Assembly (NCBI GenBank): GCA_027618625.1
Contig: JAQCER010000256.1
Coordinates: forward strand, 1-5,905
Source of the DNA: Verrucomicrobiota bacterium
Lineage (GTDB): Bacteria > Verrucomicrobiota > Verrucomicrobiia > Verrucomicrobiales > DEV007
DNA: 5,905 bases
Direction of reading: 5' to 3'
The first letter of the stretch is position 1; each line of letters starts with the position of its first letter. The position numbers and the translations under genes were made by a program. The notes below the pieces were generated by a model. The model was not told the DNA's origin. It did not search any database and saw only the letters and a list, made by a program, of their open reading frames with translations. Below are positions 1 through 5,905 of this stretch, in pieces.

Positions 1-602
1 TCGACCCCCGTATCTGCCAACAGTGACTTGGAATAATAAAGCGCCTCAAGGGCGAAGTGCGTATTGGAAAGATCTGAGTGGGTATACGATCCCCCATAAC
101 CGATCCCTCCGTCAAAAGGACTGTCCGTCGCACCTTGAATATCGTAATCAGCCTGTTGATTGATCAAAAAGCGGCGCCCGCCCAGGATCAATTGATTGAA
201 CTTTCCGGACTCCTCCTGAAGGAGTGCCATCATGCTCAGCGACGTATTGTAGGTCGCAAGGCCCTTCACAAAAATTCCACCATCGTCCTTTGCCGCCCCA
301 GCAATGAAGTCGTATCCCTTCGACGCAGGGTCTGGAATTTCTCCTTTCTTACGCGATGGATCGGCCATCCAGGCGGACACGGCCAAGGCAGTAATGGCCG
401 GCTGATTTGGATCTCCCAGACTGCCAGTCGTCGCGTCCTGCTCCTTGGCCAGCCAGCCGAGCCCGCGATCCAGCGAACGCTGAATTTCCAGCTTCAGTGA
501 CAGATTTGACTCCGGTGATTGGGCAACTGCAACAGTGGACTGCCCGATGAATCCGAATCCAAGTGCCAGGACGGTGACTTGCGCGAGCGCTCTCTGCTTC
601 AT
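1..602 (-). CDS. Secreted prenyltransferase/squalene-oxidase-repeat protein, N-terminal part (runs off left edge)
   Basis: An open frame starts at ATG 602-600 and continues to the window edge without a stop, giving 200 codons; the C-terminus is missing. Residues 1-27 form a signal peptide (basic start MKQR, hydrophobic core LALGFGFIG, likely cleavage after AVA), so the product is probably exported. Residues 40-85 and 95-130 look like alpha/alpha-barrel repeats of the prenyltransferase/squalene-hopene cyclase superfamily, with GLGWLAKEQ, a GS-LG-D element, ITALAVSAWM, then KDDGGIFVKGLATYNTSLSMMAL. A later segment, SPFDGGIGYGGS followed by SNTHFALEAL, is another repeat. Members in PVC bacteria are usually annotated only by this fold and their substrate is unknown; I see no reason to call it a true hopanoid cyclase, since a signal peptide is unlike cytosolic-face cyclases. 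The start codon overlaps the upstream YdjY gene stop, arguing for co-expression. The fold call is fairly secure; the function is not known. Confidence 0.85.
   Translation of the reverse strand, partial: MKQRALAQVTVLALGFGFIGQSTVAVAQSPESNLSLKLEIQRSLDRGLGWLAKEQDATTGSLGDPNQPAITALAVSAWMADPSRKKGEIPDPASKGYDFIAGAAKDDGGIFVKGLATYNTSLSMMALLQEESGKFNQLILGGRRFLINQQADYDIQGATDSPFDGGIGYGGSYTHSDLSNTHFALEALYYSKSLLADTGV
599..602 (-). promoter_or_regulatory. ATGA stop/start overlap (translational coupling)
   Basis: On the minus strand the bases read ATGA: the TGA stop of the YdjY gene (601-599) shares bases with the ATG start of the repeat-protein gene (602-600). Such four-base overlaps usually mean that ribosomes terminating on the first gene re-initiate on the second. 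This supports both the choice of ATG 602 as start and a shared transcript. Confidence 0.8.
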
Positions 603-1342
603 TTTGATTGGCTAGGTTTAGGTTTGGAAAGATGAGGGCGTAGGAAAACGGTTACTGCAGTGTCCTTTGCTGGCAAGCCCTGATCGGTAGACGGCTTCCA
701 GATTTCATCGGACGTCTTCCCTTCGCGGGGATTGTTCAACAGCGATCGAAGATCCTTGTAGATGGCAATAATGGAGCCGTCCAGTTCGGCGGCAAAACCT
801 CCCTGATCAGTCACTTTCGATCCGTTGTACAGCCACGGCCCGTTCTCGACCGGTCCCTCCGTCGCCACATTGAGCACCCAGGATTCCACTGGCACAGTCG
901 AGACCTTTCCTTTGGAATCTTTCCACTCGACGGCGATATCGAGAGAGGATTTCGGAGCCGCTGGAATCGCTACGTCCTCGGCTTGATCTTCCAACGCGGA
1001 TGAAGGCTCATATCCAAGCAGCAGCAGGACGACATTCAGATCCATCGGGCTAATTTCAGTCGTCAGCAGCGATTCATGCGTCTTGCCGATAATCTCGTTC
1101 ACCAGGATGTATTCCAGATAACCAATATTCATGTTCACCTTGGCCGCGAACGATACCACCCGGGTTTTCTGATCGAACGCAATCTTGCCCAGGCGATACG
1201 TGCCATCATCCAGTTTCTCGATCCGCTGTTGAGGCTTCACAACGGCCGCATCCTCACCCTGAGCCAGGACACATGCGCATCCCATAAGGAACGCCATGCT
1301 CTGACTCAAAAAAAGCCGGGCCACCCTGGTTGCACACAACAT
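599..1342 (-). CDS. Secreted YdjY-domain protein
   Basis: The protein is 247 residues from ATG 1342. The frame stays open to an ATG at 1456 (285 residues), but I prefer 1342 because it places a signal peptide at the N-terminus (R6 and R9, hydrophobic FLSQSMAFLMGCACVLA, cleavage after A27) and leaves room for a promoter in the divergent spacer. No clear ribosome binding site helps decide. The YdjY domain spans about residues 40-125: IEKLDDGTYRLGKIAFDQ, VSFAAKVNMN, EYILVNE, the diagnostic GKTHESLL (86-93), then VVLLLLGYEPS. The C-terminal part has VESWVLN, ENGPWLYNGSK and an EL-GSIIAIY strand, also usual for this family. YdjY domains occur in envelope or secreted proteins, some with 4Fe-4S partners, and their biochemical role is not established. 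The cysteines C22 and C24 lie in the signal region; LMGC is only a poor lipobox. The stop overlaps the start of the repeat-protein gene, so the two are an operon. Confidence 0.85.
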   Translation of the reverse strand: MLCATRVARLFLSQSMAFLMGCACVLAQGEDAAVVKPQQRIEKLDDGTYRLGKIAFDQKTRVVSFAAKVNMNIGYLEYILVNEIIGKTHESLLTTEISPMDLNVVLLLLGYEPSSALEDQAEDVAIPAAPKSSLDIAVEWKDSKGKVSTVPVESWVLNVATEGPVENGPWLYNGSKVTDQGGFAAELDGSIIAIYKDLRSLLNNPREGKTSDEIWKPSTDQGLPAKDTAVTVFLRPHLSKPKPSQSK

Positions 1343-1467
1343 TCCCGAAACGTATCGCTCTACTAGCCGAGAGCAACTGTCAAAACCCACCGAATCTGGA
1401 GAATGAACCAATCTTGTAACAATCCATTCATCTTTGCCAATTTTGCCAATTGTCACTGATCGACGTC
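1343..1467. promoter_or_regulatory. Divergent intergenic region between YdjY gene and small membrane-protein gene
   Basis: If the YdjY gene starts at 1342, this 125-bp stretch separates two divergently oriented genes and must hold promoters for both. On the minus strand a perfect -35-like TTGACA lies at 1383-1378, 36 bases before the YdjY start, but I find no convincing -10 at 16-18 bp spacing. A two-copy 10-mer lies near the plus-strand gene. The frame upstream of 1342 is open, so an N-terminally extended YdjY protein cannot be excluded. Assignment as regulatory is inferred from position. Confidence 0.4.
1433..1451. repeat. Two overlapping copies of TTTGCCAATT (9-bp period)
   Basis: The 10-mer TTTGCCAATT occurs at 1433-1442 and again at 1442-1451, sharing one T, which gives a near-tandem repeat with a 9-bp period 17 bases upstream of the plus-strand start at 1468. 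It could be a small operator or a chance tandem duplication; there is no further copy nearby. Confidence 0.6.
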
Positions 1468-1663
1468 ATGTTGAAATACTTTTCCGGCATACTTCTCTAC
1501 CTTTGCCTGCTCCCGATCAGCGCAATCATCATGACCCCAATTATTCTGGTGGGAGCCGCTTTCTCTAAAGAGGGCCCGTTATGCTGAAAACGTGAAAAAC
1601 GGCTACAGGAGTGTCTACGAATTCTGGAGCGACTGTTGTTGTTCTTCTTTCCAGATGGAGTAG
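1468..1663 (+). pseudogene. Small single-pass membrane protein gene, frameshifted
   Basis: ATG 1468 opens a 39-residue frame that ends at TGA 1585-1587. It begins MLKYF and then has a long hydrophobic helix (residues 6-32, GILLYLCLLPISAIIMTPII), followed by GAAFSKEG. One frame over (+1), the sequence continues with a protein-like stretch, YAENVKNGYRSVYEFWSD, to TAG 1661-1663, using codons ending mostly in C or G. Removing one T at 1579-1580 joins them as ...KEGPYAENVKNGY... and yields a single 64-residue protein: one transmembrane helix plus a basic/aromatic tail with Cys-Cys-Cys. I do not recognise a named family. The gene ends 14 bp from the stop of the convergent VOC-DUF1080 gene. The break may be a real mutation, a sequencing or assembly error, or less likely a programmed shift. 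The alternative is that only the 39-residue peptide, or nothing, is made. Confidence 0.55.
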
Positions 1664-1677
1664 TTAGCCCCGAGTCG

Positions 1678-3187
1678 CTATTTCTTCACAACCCAGATGT
1701 TTCGATAGCGCACTGGGTTGCCGTGGTCTTGCAGATAAATCGGCCCGTCCTCAGCGCCTTCCTGCATCGGCGAGGCAGCTGTTGCGTGGTCAATCTCCAC
1801 GTCCTGGTGAATGACGACTCCATTGTGTTTCACAGTCATGAGGGCGTTGGCGGTTTTCTTGCCTTCGGCATCGAACTTTGCGGCAGTGAAGTCGACATCG
1901 TAAGTCTGCCATTGCAGAGGAGGAAAACACATGTTCATGTCCGGATCTTTCACGCTGTAGATTCCGCCGCACTCGTTGTCCTTCCCTTCCAATCCAAAGG
2001 AGTCGAGCACCTGCACCTCGTAGCGACCCTGGGCATAGAAGCCGCTGTTGCCCCTTCCCTGTCCCCGTGCGTAGGGCATGTAGGGCAGATAGAACTCCAT
2101 GTGCAGGGTAAAATCGCCGAATGTCTCCTTTGATGCAGTTCCCTGAATCAACAATCCGTCGTCCGTCATCTTTCCATCCTTCCATGCATCGGCGTTGCTG
2201 CCATCGAACAAAACCAGAGCACCTTCAGGCGCCTTGGCTCCTTCCGTGGAGCTTTTGCGCACGATCCGACTGAGTTGTGTAAATTGCGAACCCGAGTCAT
2301 CAAAAACGACCAGCTTGCCGTCCTCTATCACAGCAGTCCACGTCCCGTCGGCAGAAGCAAATGTCACCTTGCCATCGGTGGTCTTGCCGGTTCCCGTATA
2401 CAAGTCAGCACGGTCGCCGTCCCATCCATCGCCGGGCAGCCCGTTGCGATAACCGATGACGCTGAACTTGCCGTCACCTTCGGCGATGATGTTGGCACCG
2501 ATTTTCTCACCCTCAACCGTGCCGACATACTCGCCCTGGATGGCAAAGTCCGCATCGGCATCGGCGGGAACCAACTGCGCCGCCTCAGGATCGCGCGGCT
2601 TCTCTGCCGGTTTCGGGCCGACCAGTTCGACCAAGTTTCCATCGGGATCGCGCACAATCGTCAGCGCAAGATCCGGATTTAGATTTGCAGGCAATGCCAG
2701 CGGCCCTTTTGCGATTGGCTTTACTCCGGCCTTCTTCAGTCGGGCAAGGGCATCGTCTGTGCTCTTCACGAAAATGGTCAGGTAGCTGAATCCCAACTGC
2801 GAGTGAATGTAGGAATTGTCGCTCTTCTTCGCGTCCACCCCAGGAATCTGCATCAGCTTCAATTTGGTAGCGCCCTCGCCGTCCCCCAGCAACAGGACGT
2901 GAATATCCAGCGCCGCCCCGTCCGTCCTCTTTGGCAAAATCTGCCGGCACCCCGAAGCCAGCCACTTCTTGAAACCCGATCGCCTCTTTATAAAACTTGA
3001 GCGACTTTTCGATATCGCTGACGACGCACCCGAGATCAATCGTTTTTGAACCAAAGGGTGACTCACTCGCATCCTGCGCAACCACGGTGGAGGAACCGAG
3101 AGGAGAGAGACACATTACCGCGACGGCTGAACAGCCGAAGATCATAGCGCTCGCGGAAAGAAACCAGGGAAGTGGTGGATTTTTCAT
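1678..3187 (-). pseudogene. Exported VOC/glyoxalase-DUF1080 (3-keto-disaccharide hydrolase-like) fusion protein, frameshifted
   Basis: The gene starts at ATG 3187 with a signal peptide (MKNPPLPWFL..., cleavage near VVA-QD, residue 37). A VOC (glyoxalase/dioxygenase fold) domain begins at about residue 48: TIDLGCVVSDIEKSLKFYKE, GFQEVAGFGVPADFAKEDG. The frame is then lost at a 4-bp tandem duplication (2920-2927) and resumes in the next frame with AALDIHVLLLGDGEG, LKLMQIPGVD, FSYLTIFVKS and the closing VOC strand VRDPDGNLVELVGP. Removing one repeat unit restores a 501-residue protein. Residues about 210-310 form a middle beta-rich domain (QGEYVGTVEG, GLPGDGWDGD, DGTWTAVIEDGKL). Residues about 320-501 are DUF1080, a concanavalin-like fold: ALVLFDGSNADAW, FTLHMEFYLPY, GNSGFYAQGRYEVQVLDSF, CGGIYSV, WQTYDVDF, IYLQDHGNPVRYRNIWV. 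The DUF1080 family includes 3-keto-glycoside hydrolases, so a role in sugar breakdown outside the cytoplasm is plausible. The downstream fragment alone could be read as a frame opening at 3081, but its first 53 residues are out-of-frame noise. Confidence 0.85.
2920..2927 (-). repeat. GGAC tandem duplication causing the frameshift
   Basis: The minus strand reads GGACGGAC here, two copies of a 4-bp unit, immediately after the codons for FAKE. Deleting one copy rejoins the two reading frames as F-A-K-E-D-G-A-A-L-D with no other change, so this duplication is the simplest cause of the break. Confidence 0.75.
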
Positions 3188-3281
3188 GATTGAGAGTTTG
3201 ATACGAAAGTCCGACCGCCAGAGCAAGAGGTTTTTCGCAAGATCTTTGCTCTATGTCTCCACGTGTGAATCGCTCACCAGA

Positions 3282-3719
3282 TCAAATGCGGCCCTCCTCA
3301 ATGTCATAGACGTCAAACCAGACGCGCACAATTTTCCCTGGGGGGATATTTTGCGGAATGTAGCCTTCCAGAAACTGTTGCAGCTCGATCGGCATTTCAC
3401 TGATGCGTTTGTCGCGCATGTCGTTATTCCACTGAACCCTTTCCTGTGGCGAACGGCTTCTGGCATTCAACAGAATCCAATCAGCAATGGCTGCGTCATC
3501 CGCACCCGTGGCGACAAATACCCGGAATGCATCCGCTGAGATTTCGACAAAGCTCAGAAACATGTTGTCCAGCGGACAATCAAAGTGGTACTCGCCATTG
3601 GTTCCGGCGACCACAGCGCGACACTTGTCGAGCATTCGTGCGGCGACGACGTATCCGGCAAGGACTTCCCGAGGACTGCGGGGAAACTGAGTGGTAAGGT
3701 CAAGTGCATTGATTTGCAT
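3282..3719 (-). CDS. DUF5069 family protein
   Basis: This is a complete 145-residue protein starting at ATG 3719 and ending at TGA 3282. It shows the DUF5069 pattern from the start: LDLTTQFPRSPRE (7-19), GYVVAARMLDKCRA (22-35), GTNGEYHFDCPLDNMFLSF (39-57), then DAAIADWILLNA, RSPQERVQWNNDMRDKR (89-105) and a C-terminal tail FLEGYIPQNI. The beginning LT-x-PRSPRE at residues 7-19 matches where family members usually begin, which supports this start. No signal peptide or membrane segment is present, so it should be cytosolic. The family is common in PVC and some other bacteria; no biochemical function is established. It lies 94 bp upstream of the VOC-DUF1080 gene in the same orientation, so co-transcription is possible but unproven, and it is divergent from the glycosyltransferase gene. 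Confidence 0.88.
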   Translation of the reverse strand: MQINALDLTTQFPRSPREVLAGYVVAARMLDKCRAVVAGTNGEYHFDCPLDNMFLSFVEISADAFRVFVATGADDAAIADWILLNARSRSPQERVQWNNDMRDKRISEMPIELQQFLEGYIPQNIPPGKIVRVWFDVYDIEEGRI

Positions 3720-3834
3720 AAGCCAGTGTGACTAGGGCAAAAGTTGAATATTCCAAGCGTTTTCTGCTCGCCGACTGGACATTGCGATTTGTTCTTTGCA
3801 ACCGCCTTTGGAAGAGCGACACCTGACCATTGCA
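3720..3834. promoter_or_regulatory. Divergent intergenic region between DUF5069 and GT39-like genes
   Basis: These 115 bases lie between two divergent start codons and are expected to hold promoters for both. On the minus strand TTGGAA followed 16 bp later by TAGTCA is the best promoter-like pair I see upstream of the DUF5069 gene, and it is weak. No clear operator or Shine-Dalgarno sequence is visible, and the call rests on gene orientation. Confidence 0.35.
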
Positions 3835-5769
3835 ATGACGATTTCGACCACAGAGCGATTCCGGCAGCTAGCGGCAATGTGGGTTCCATCCCCACGGGTC
3901 GGCTGCGTCCTTCTGCTCTGGTTTGCCGGAGCGCTGGCCATCCTCATCAGGGCTGAGCCGCCATCTTCTGTAGAGGACAAAATAGGGGCAGCACTGGCGG
4001 CTGGCGAGACTCCGAATTGGAAATGGGACACGGTCATTGGCATTTATTGGGGAGCCATCGTGCATGTCGCCGTTGTCGCTACCGCCCTACTGACCATGCG
4101 CTGGTGGTGTCGGTCGGTGCCAGAATTTCAGGCCGATGAAGCAGCAAGCCCCGGCAAGTCAACATCGCAGCGGACATTCATAGCGATTCTCGTCGTTATC
4201 ATGCTGGCGGCAGGAGCGCTTCGATGGCGACTGGCGAACGGCAGCCTGTGGTGGGACGAAATGTGGAATATCAAACTGGCAACTATTGGAGAATTCCGCA
4301 CCGGATCCAAACACCCGGATGAGTTGCGTTTCTACCCCACCGACTTTGCCCGCTGTGCCTGGTATTATCAGAAGCCAACGAACCACGTTCCCACCGCGCT
4401 GGCCTCGAAACTTTGCCACCAACTCTGGGCAGGAGCAACGGGTGCCCCCGAAGGAGAATTCAGCGAATTCGTCATCCGCCTGCCTGTTTTTCTATCAGCG
4501 TTAGCGTCGGTAGCACTCATCGGACTGTGCGTGCGACGCTGGATCAGCCCTGGTGCCGGACTCGTTGCGGCCGCCATCCTTGCCGCACATCCGTGGTTCA
4601 TACGCTACGGGATCGATGCGAGAGCCTACGGCCCAGTTGCCTTCTTCACCCTGGTTTCCTTATGGTCGCTCAATCGCGCGATCTCAGGGGATCGCTACCG
4701 CCATTGGGCACTACTCGGGCTTTCCCAATTCATGCTCATGTGGAGCCATCTGCACTCCGTCTGGTTCTGTGCCAGCACGACTCTGGCCGCGGCCATCTGC
4801 ATCTGGCTGAAAAATTCCAGCGCCCCAAGGCTGCCACAACTTGGACGGCTCCTTGCAGCCAACGTCCTCGCAGGAGCCGCATTCCTTCAAGTTTTCCTGC
4901 CGAATCTGCTCCAGCTCCACCACTTGACTGCCACTTTCACGGACGGCAGTGTGCTTGATTCCGACATGGCGACGCGCCTGCTGTCACTCGTGCTCTTCGG
5001 CATGGAAACGGAATGGGCGGCTCAAGGTGTCGAAATCTCTGGTCTTCCCTCATGGACGAGCCTTACCGCCGGAAATCTGTGGGTCATGTGGATCGTGATG
5101 CTTGCAGCAATGGTGGTCATGCTCGCGGGAATCGTGCAACTCTGGCACCGCTCAAGATCCGCCGCACTGTTGATCTTGTCATTGGTCTTTGGAGGGCTGG
5201 CTTTTATGACCGTTGCATACGCGCTCCAACTCTACTTTTACCCGCGCTTCATGATTTCGATCCTTCCTGCTGTCGTGATTACACTTGCAGTCGGATTTTC
5301 GCAATGCGGAACCTGGATCAGTAACAAGATCCTGCCCGGCAGGGCCTGTTGGATCACAGCCACAGGCGTTGCGGTCTATCTCGCTATCTGCGTGCCTCAG
5401 ATTATGGTTCTGCAAAGGCGAAGCTACGCTCCGATGCGTGAAGTCGCCCAGTATCTGAAGGAACGAGATCGCGCACATGCAGGCATCACAACCCTTGGCT
5501 ATGGATTGGGCGGCCGGATCCTGACGGTTTACTATCCAACCGTAGAATATGCGATTGACCCTCCCGGCGACGAAGCATTGAAGGCAGCGATCGCTCAGGC
5601 AGCAGTCAACAAGAAACCGCTCTACGTCTTCTACGGCTACCCTGCTTTCAACCGCATGATCATGCCGAAAGGCTTCGAACTACTCGAAGACCCGGCGGTA
5701 TTCGAAGAAGTCGCTGCGTTCCCCGGCATCGAACCGGAATTCTACTTCCGGATTCTTAAGGCGAAGTAG
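3835..5769 (+). CDS. GT39/ArnT/PMT-like polytopic membrane glycosyltransferase
   Basis: The protein is 644 residues from ATG 3835. A TTG at 3796 would add 13 residues, but they are hydrophilic and unneeded. Around ten or more hydrophobic helices are visible, including residues 24-38, 67-88 and 115-130. The loop after the third helix carries LANGSLWWDEMWN, with the acidic D141-E142 pair typical of the GT-C fold (GT39/ArnT/PMT) catalytic loop. RLPVFLSALASVALIGL is followed by HPWFIRYGIDARAYG (residues 252-266), the second hallmark of this family. A later YPRFMISILPAVVI (469-482) matches the conserved late helix. The last roughly 110 residues are a soluble domain (MREVAQYLKERDRA, TLGYGLGGRILTVYYPTVEYA). 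Such enzymes move a sugar from a polyprenyl-phosphate donor to a lipid, glycan or protein on the outer side of the membrane; donor and acceptor cannot be told here. Two helices precede the one that normally leads to the DE loop, which is unusual. No partner gene sits in the same operon within the window. Confidence 0.85.
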   Translation: MTISTTERFRQLAAMWVPSPRVGCVLLLWFAGALAILIRAEPPSSVEDKIGAALAAGETPNWKWDTVIGIYWGAIVHVAVVATALLTMRWWCRSVPEFQADEAASPGKSTSQRTFIAILVVIMLAAGALRWRLANGSLWWDEMWNIKLATIGEFRTGSKHPDELRFYPTDFARCAWYYQKPTNHVPTALASKLCHQLWAGATGAPEGEFSEFVIRLPVFLSALASVALIGLCVRRWISPGAGLVAAAILAAHPWFIRYGIDARAYGPVAFFTLVSLWSLNRAISGDRYRHWALLGLSQFMLMWSHLHSVWFCASTTLAAAICIWLKNSSAPRLPQLGRLLAANVLAGAAFLQVFLPNLLQLHHLTATFTDGSVLDSDMATRLLSLVLFGMETEWAAQGVEISGLPSWTSLTAGNLWVMWIVMLAAMVVMLAGIVQLWHRSRSAALLILSLVFGGLAFMTVAYALQLYFYPRFMISILPAVVITLAVGFSQCGTWISNKILPGRACWITATGVAVYLAICVPQIMVLQRRSYAPMREVAQYLKERDRAHAGITTLGYGLGGRILTVYYPTVEYAIDPPGDEALKAAIAQAAVNKKPLYVFYGYPAFNRMIMPKGFELLEDPAVFEEVAAFPGIEPEFYFRILKAK

Positions 5770-5825
5770 GTGCCGTGGGAGCAGTATTGCCAAAACGCCC
5801 GCGATCCTCGCTACTATCTTCGCTC

Positions 5826-5905
5826 ATGACTCAACCTCCGATCACCCAACAAATCCTCGCCCTCCTTCGATCACTCCCGATTTCCGGCATTTTTCCACAT
5901 TTTTC
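5826..5905 (+). CDS. Possible start of a further gene (runs off right edge)
   Basis: ATG 5826 opens a frame of 26 codons that is still open at the window edge, beginning MTQPPITQQILALLRSLP. It lies 56 bp after the glycosyltransferase stop in the same orientation, so it could be the next gene of that transcript. There is no good ribosome binding site and too little sequence to recognise a family; an open run of this length can occur by chance. No terminator-like hairpin is seen between the two genes. Confidence 0.3.
   Translation, partial: MTQPPITQQILALLRSLPISGIFPHF

Noticed and set aside
78..500. Plus-strand open frame of 140 codons
   Set aside because: It is antisense to the secreted prenyltransferase-repeat gene, whose minus-strand frame has a signal peptide and recognisable repeats; the plus-strand translation has no domain-like pattern.
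1636..2133. Plus-strand open frame of 165 codons
   Set aside because: It lies antisense to the DUF1080 domain, which is unmistakable on the minus strand; the plus-strand product resembles no protein family I know.
2920..2927. Programmed ribosomal frameshifting at the VOC break
   Set aside because: No slippery heptamer, in-frame stop codon at the shift point or downstream pseudoknot is evident; a tandem duplication explains the shift more simply.
2925..3081. N-terminal 53 residues of the long minus-strand frame opening at 3081
   Set aside because: This stretch overlaps the real signal peptide and VOC start in the other frame and has no signal or domain features; it is the out-of-frame reading upstream of the frameshift.
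4413..4958. Plus-strand open frame of 181 codons in another frame of the glycosyltransferase gene
   Set aside because: It is fully inside the GT39-like gene, and its translation is rich in Arg, Pro, His and Ser, as expected of an out-of-frame reading of GC-rich DNA.
5331..5343. Short palindrome CCTGCCCGGCAGG as possible terminator or site
   Set aside because: It lies inside the glycosyltransferase coding sequence, has no loop or T-run, and is explained by coding sequence.
5757..5828. Short minus-strand frame (23 codons) starting at 5828
   Set aside because: It has a stop just upstream, overlaps the end of the glycosyltransferase gene, and gives a low-complexity Pro/Thr/Ser peptide with no support.
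1..5905. Novel defence, toxin-antitoxin or mobile system
   Set aside because: No transposase, integrase, nuclease, helicase, toxin-antitoxin pair, CRISPR repeat or terminal inverted repeat was seen; the genes are ordinary PVC-type families.

Overview
The window looks like chromosomal DNA from a bacterium of the Planctomycetota/Verrucomicrobiota (PVC) group. This is inferred from gene content: a secreted prenyltransferase/squalene-cyclase-repeat protein, a YdjY-domain protein, a secreted DUF1080 (3-keto-disaccharide hydrolase-like) protein and a DUF5069 protein, a mix typical of PVC genomes. Starts generally lack a good Shine-Dalgarno sequence, which also fits. No rRNA, tRNA, CRISPR array, insertion sequence or phage gene is visible.

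Layout. Positions 1-602 (minus) hold the N-terminal 200 residues of a secreted alpha/alpha-repeat protein whose 3' end lies off the left edge. Its ATG overlaps the stop of a secreted YdjY-domain gene (599-1342, minus) in an ATGA junction, so the two form a tightly coupled operon. A divergent spacer of about 125 bp (1343-1467) carries a 10-mer in two copies. It separates them from a small plus-strand membrane-protein gene (1468-1663) that appears broken by one extra base near 1579. Facing it is a long minus-strand gene (1678-3187) for an exported protein with an N-terminal VOC/glyoxalase domain, a middle domain and a C-terminal DUF1080 domain. This gene is broken inside the VOC domain by a 4-bp tandem duplication at 2920-2927. 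An intact DUF5069 gene (3282-3719, minus) lies upstream of it, with a 94-bp gap in which I see nothing specific. A 115-bp divergent spacer leads to a plus-strand gene (3835-5769) for a polytopic GT39/ArnT/PMT-like membrane glycosyltransferase. The last 80 bases may hold the start of another plus-strand gene (5826 onward).

Functional picture. Three minus-strand products (prenyltransferase-repeat, YdjY, VOC-DUF1080) carry export signals, and two plus-strand products are membrane proteins, so the region is oriented toward the cell envelope and extracytoplasmic space. Nothing ties all the genes to one pathway; the only strongly supported co-expressed pair is YdjY plus the repeat protein. No obviously new defence or mobile system is present. 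The most notable observations are the two independent frameshifts, each of which restores a clean, domain-consistent protein when corrected, and the VOC-DUF1080 domain fusion.
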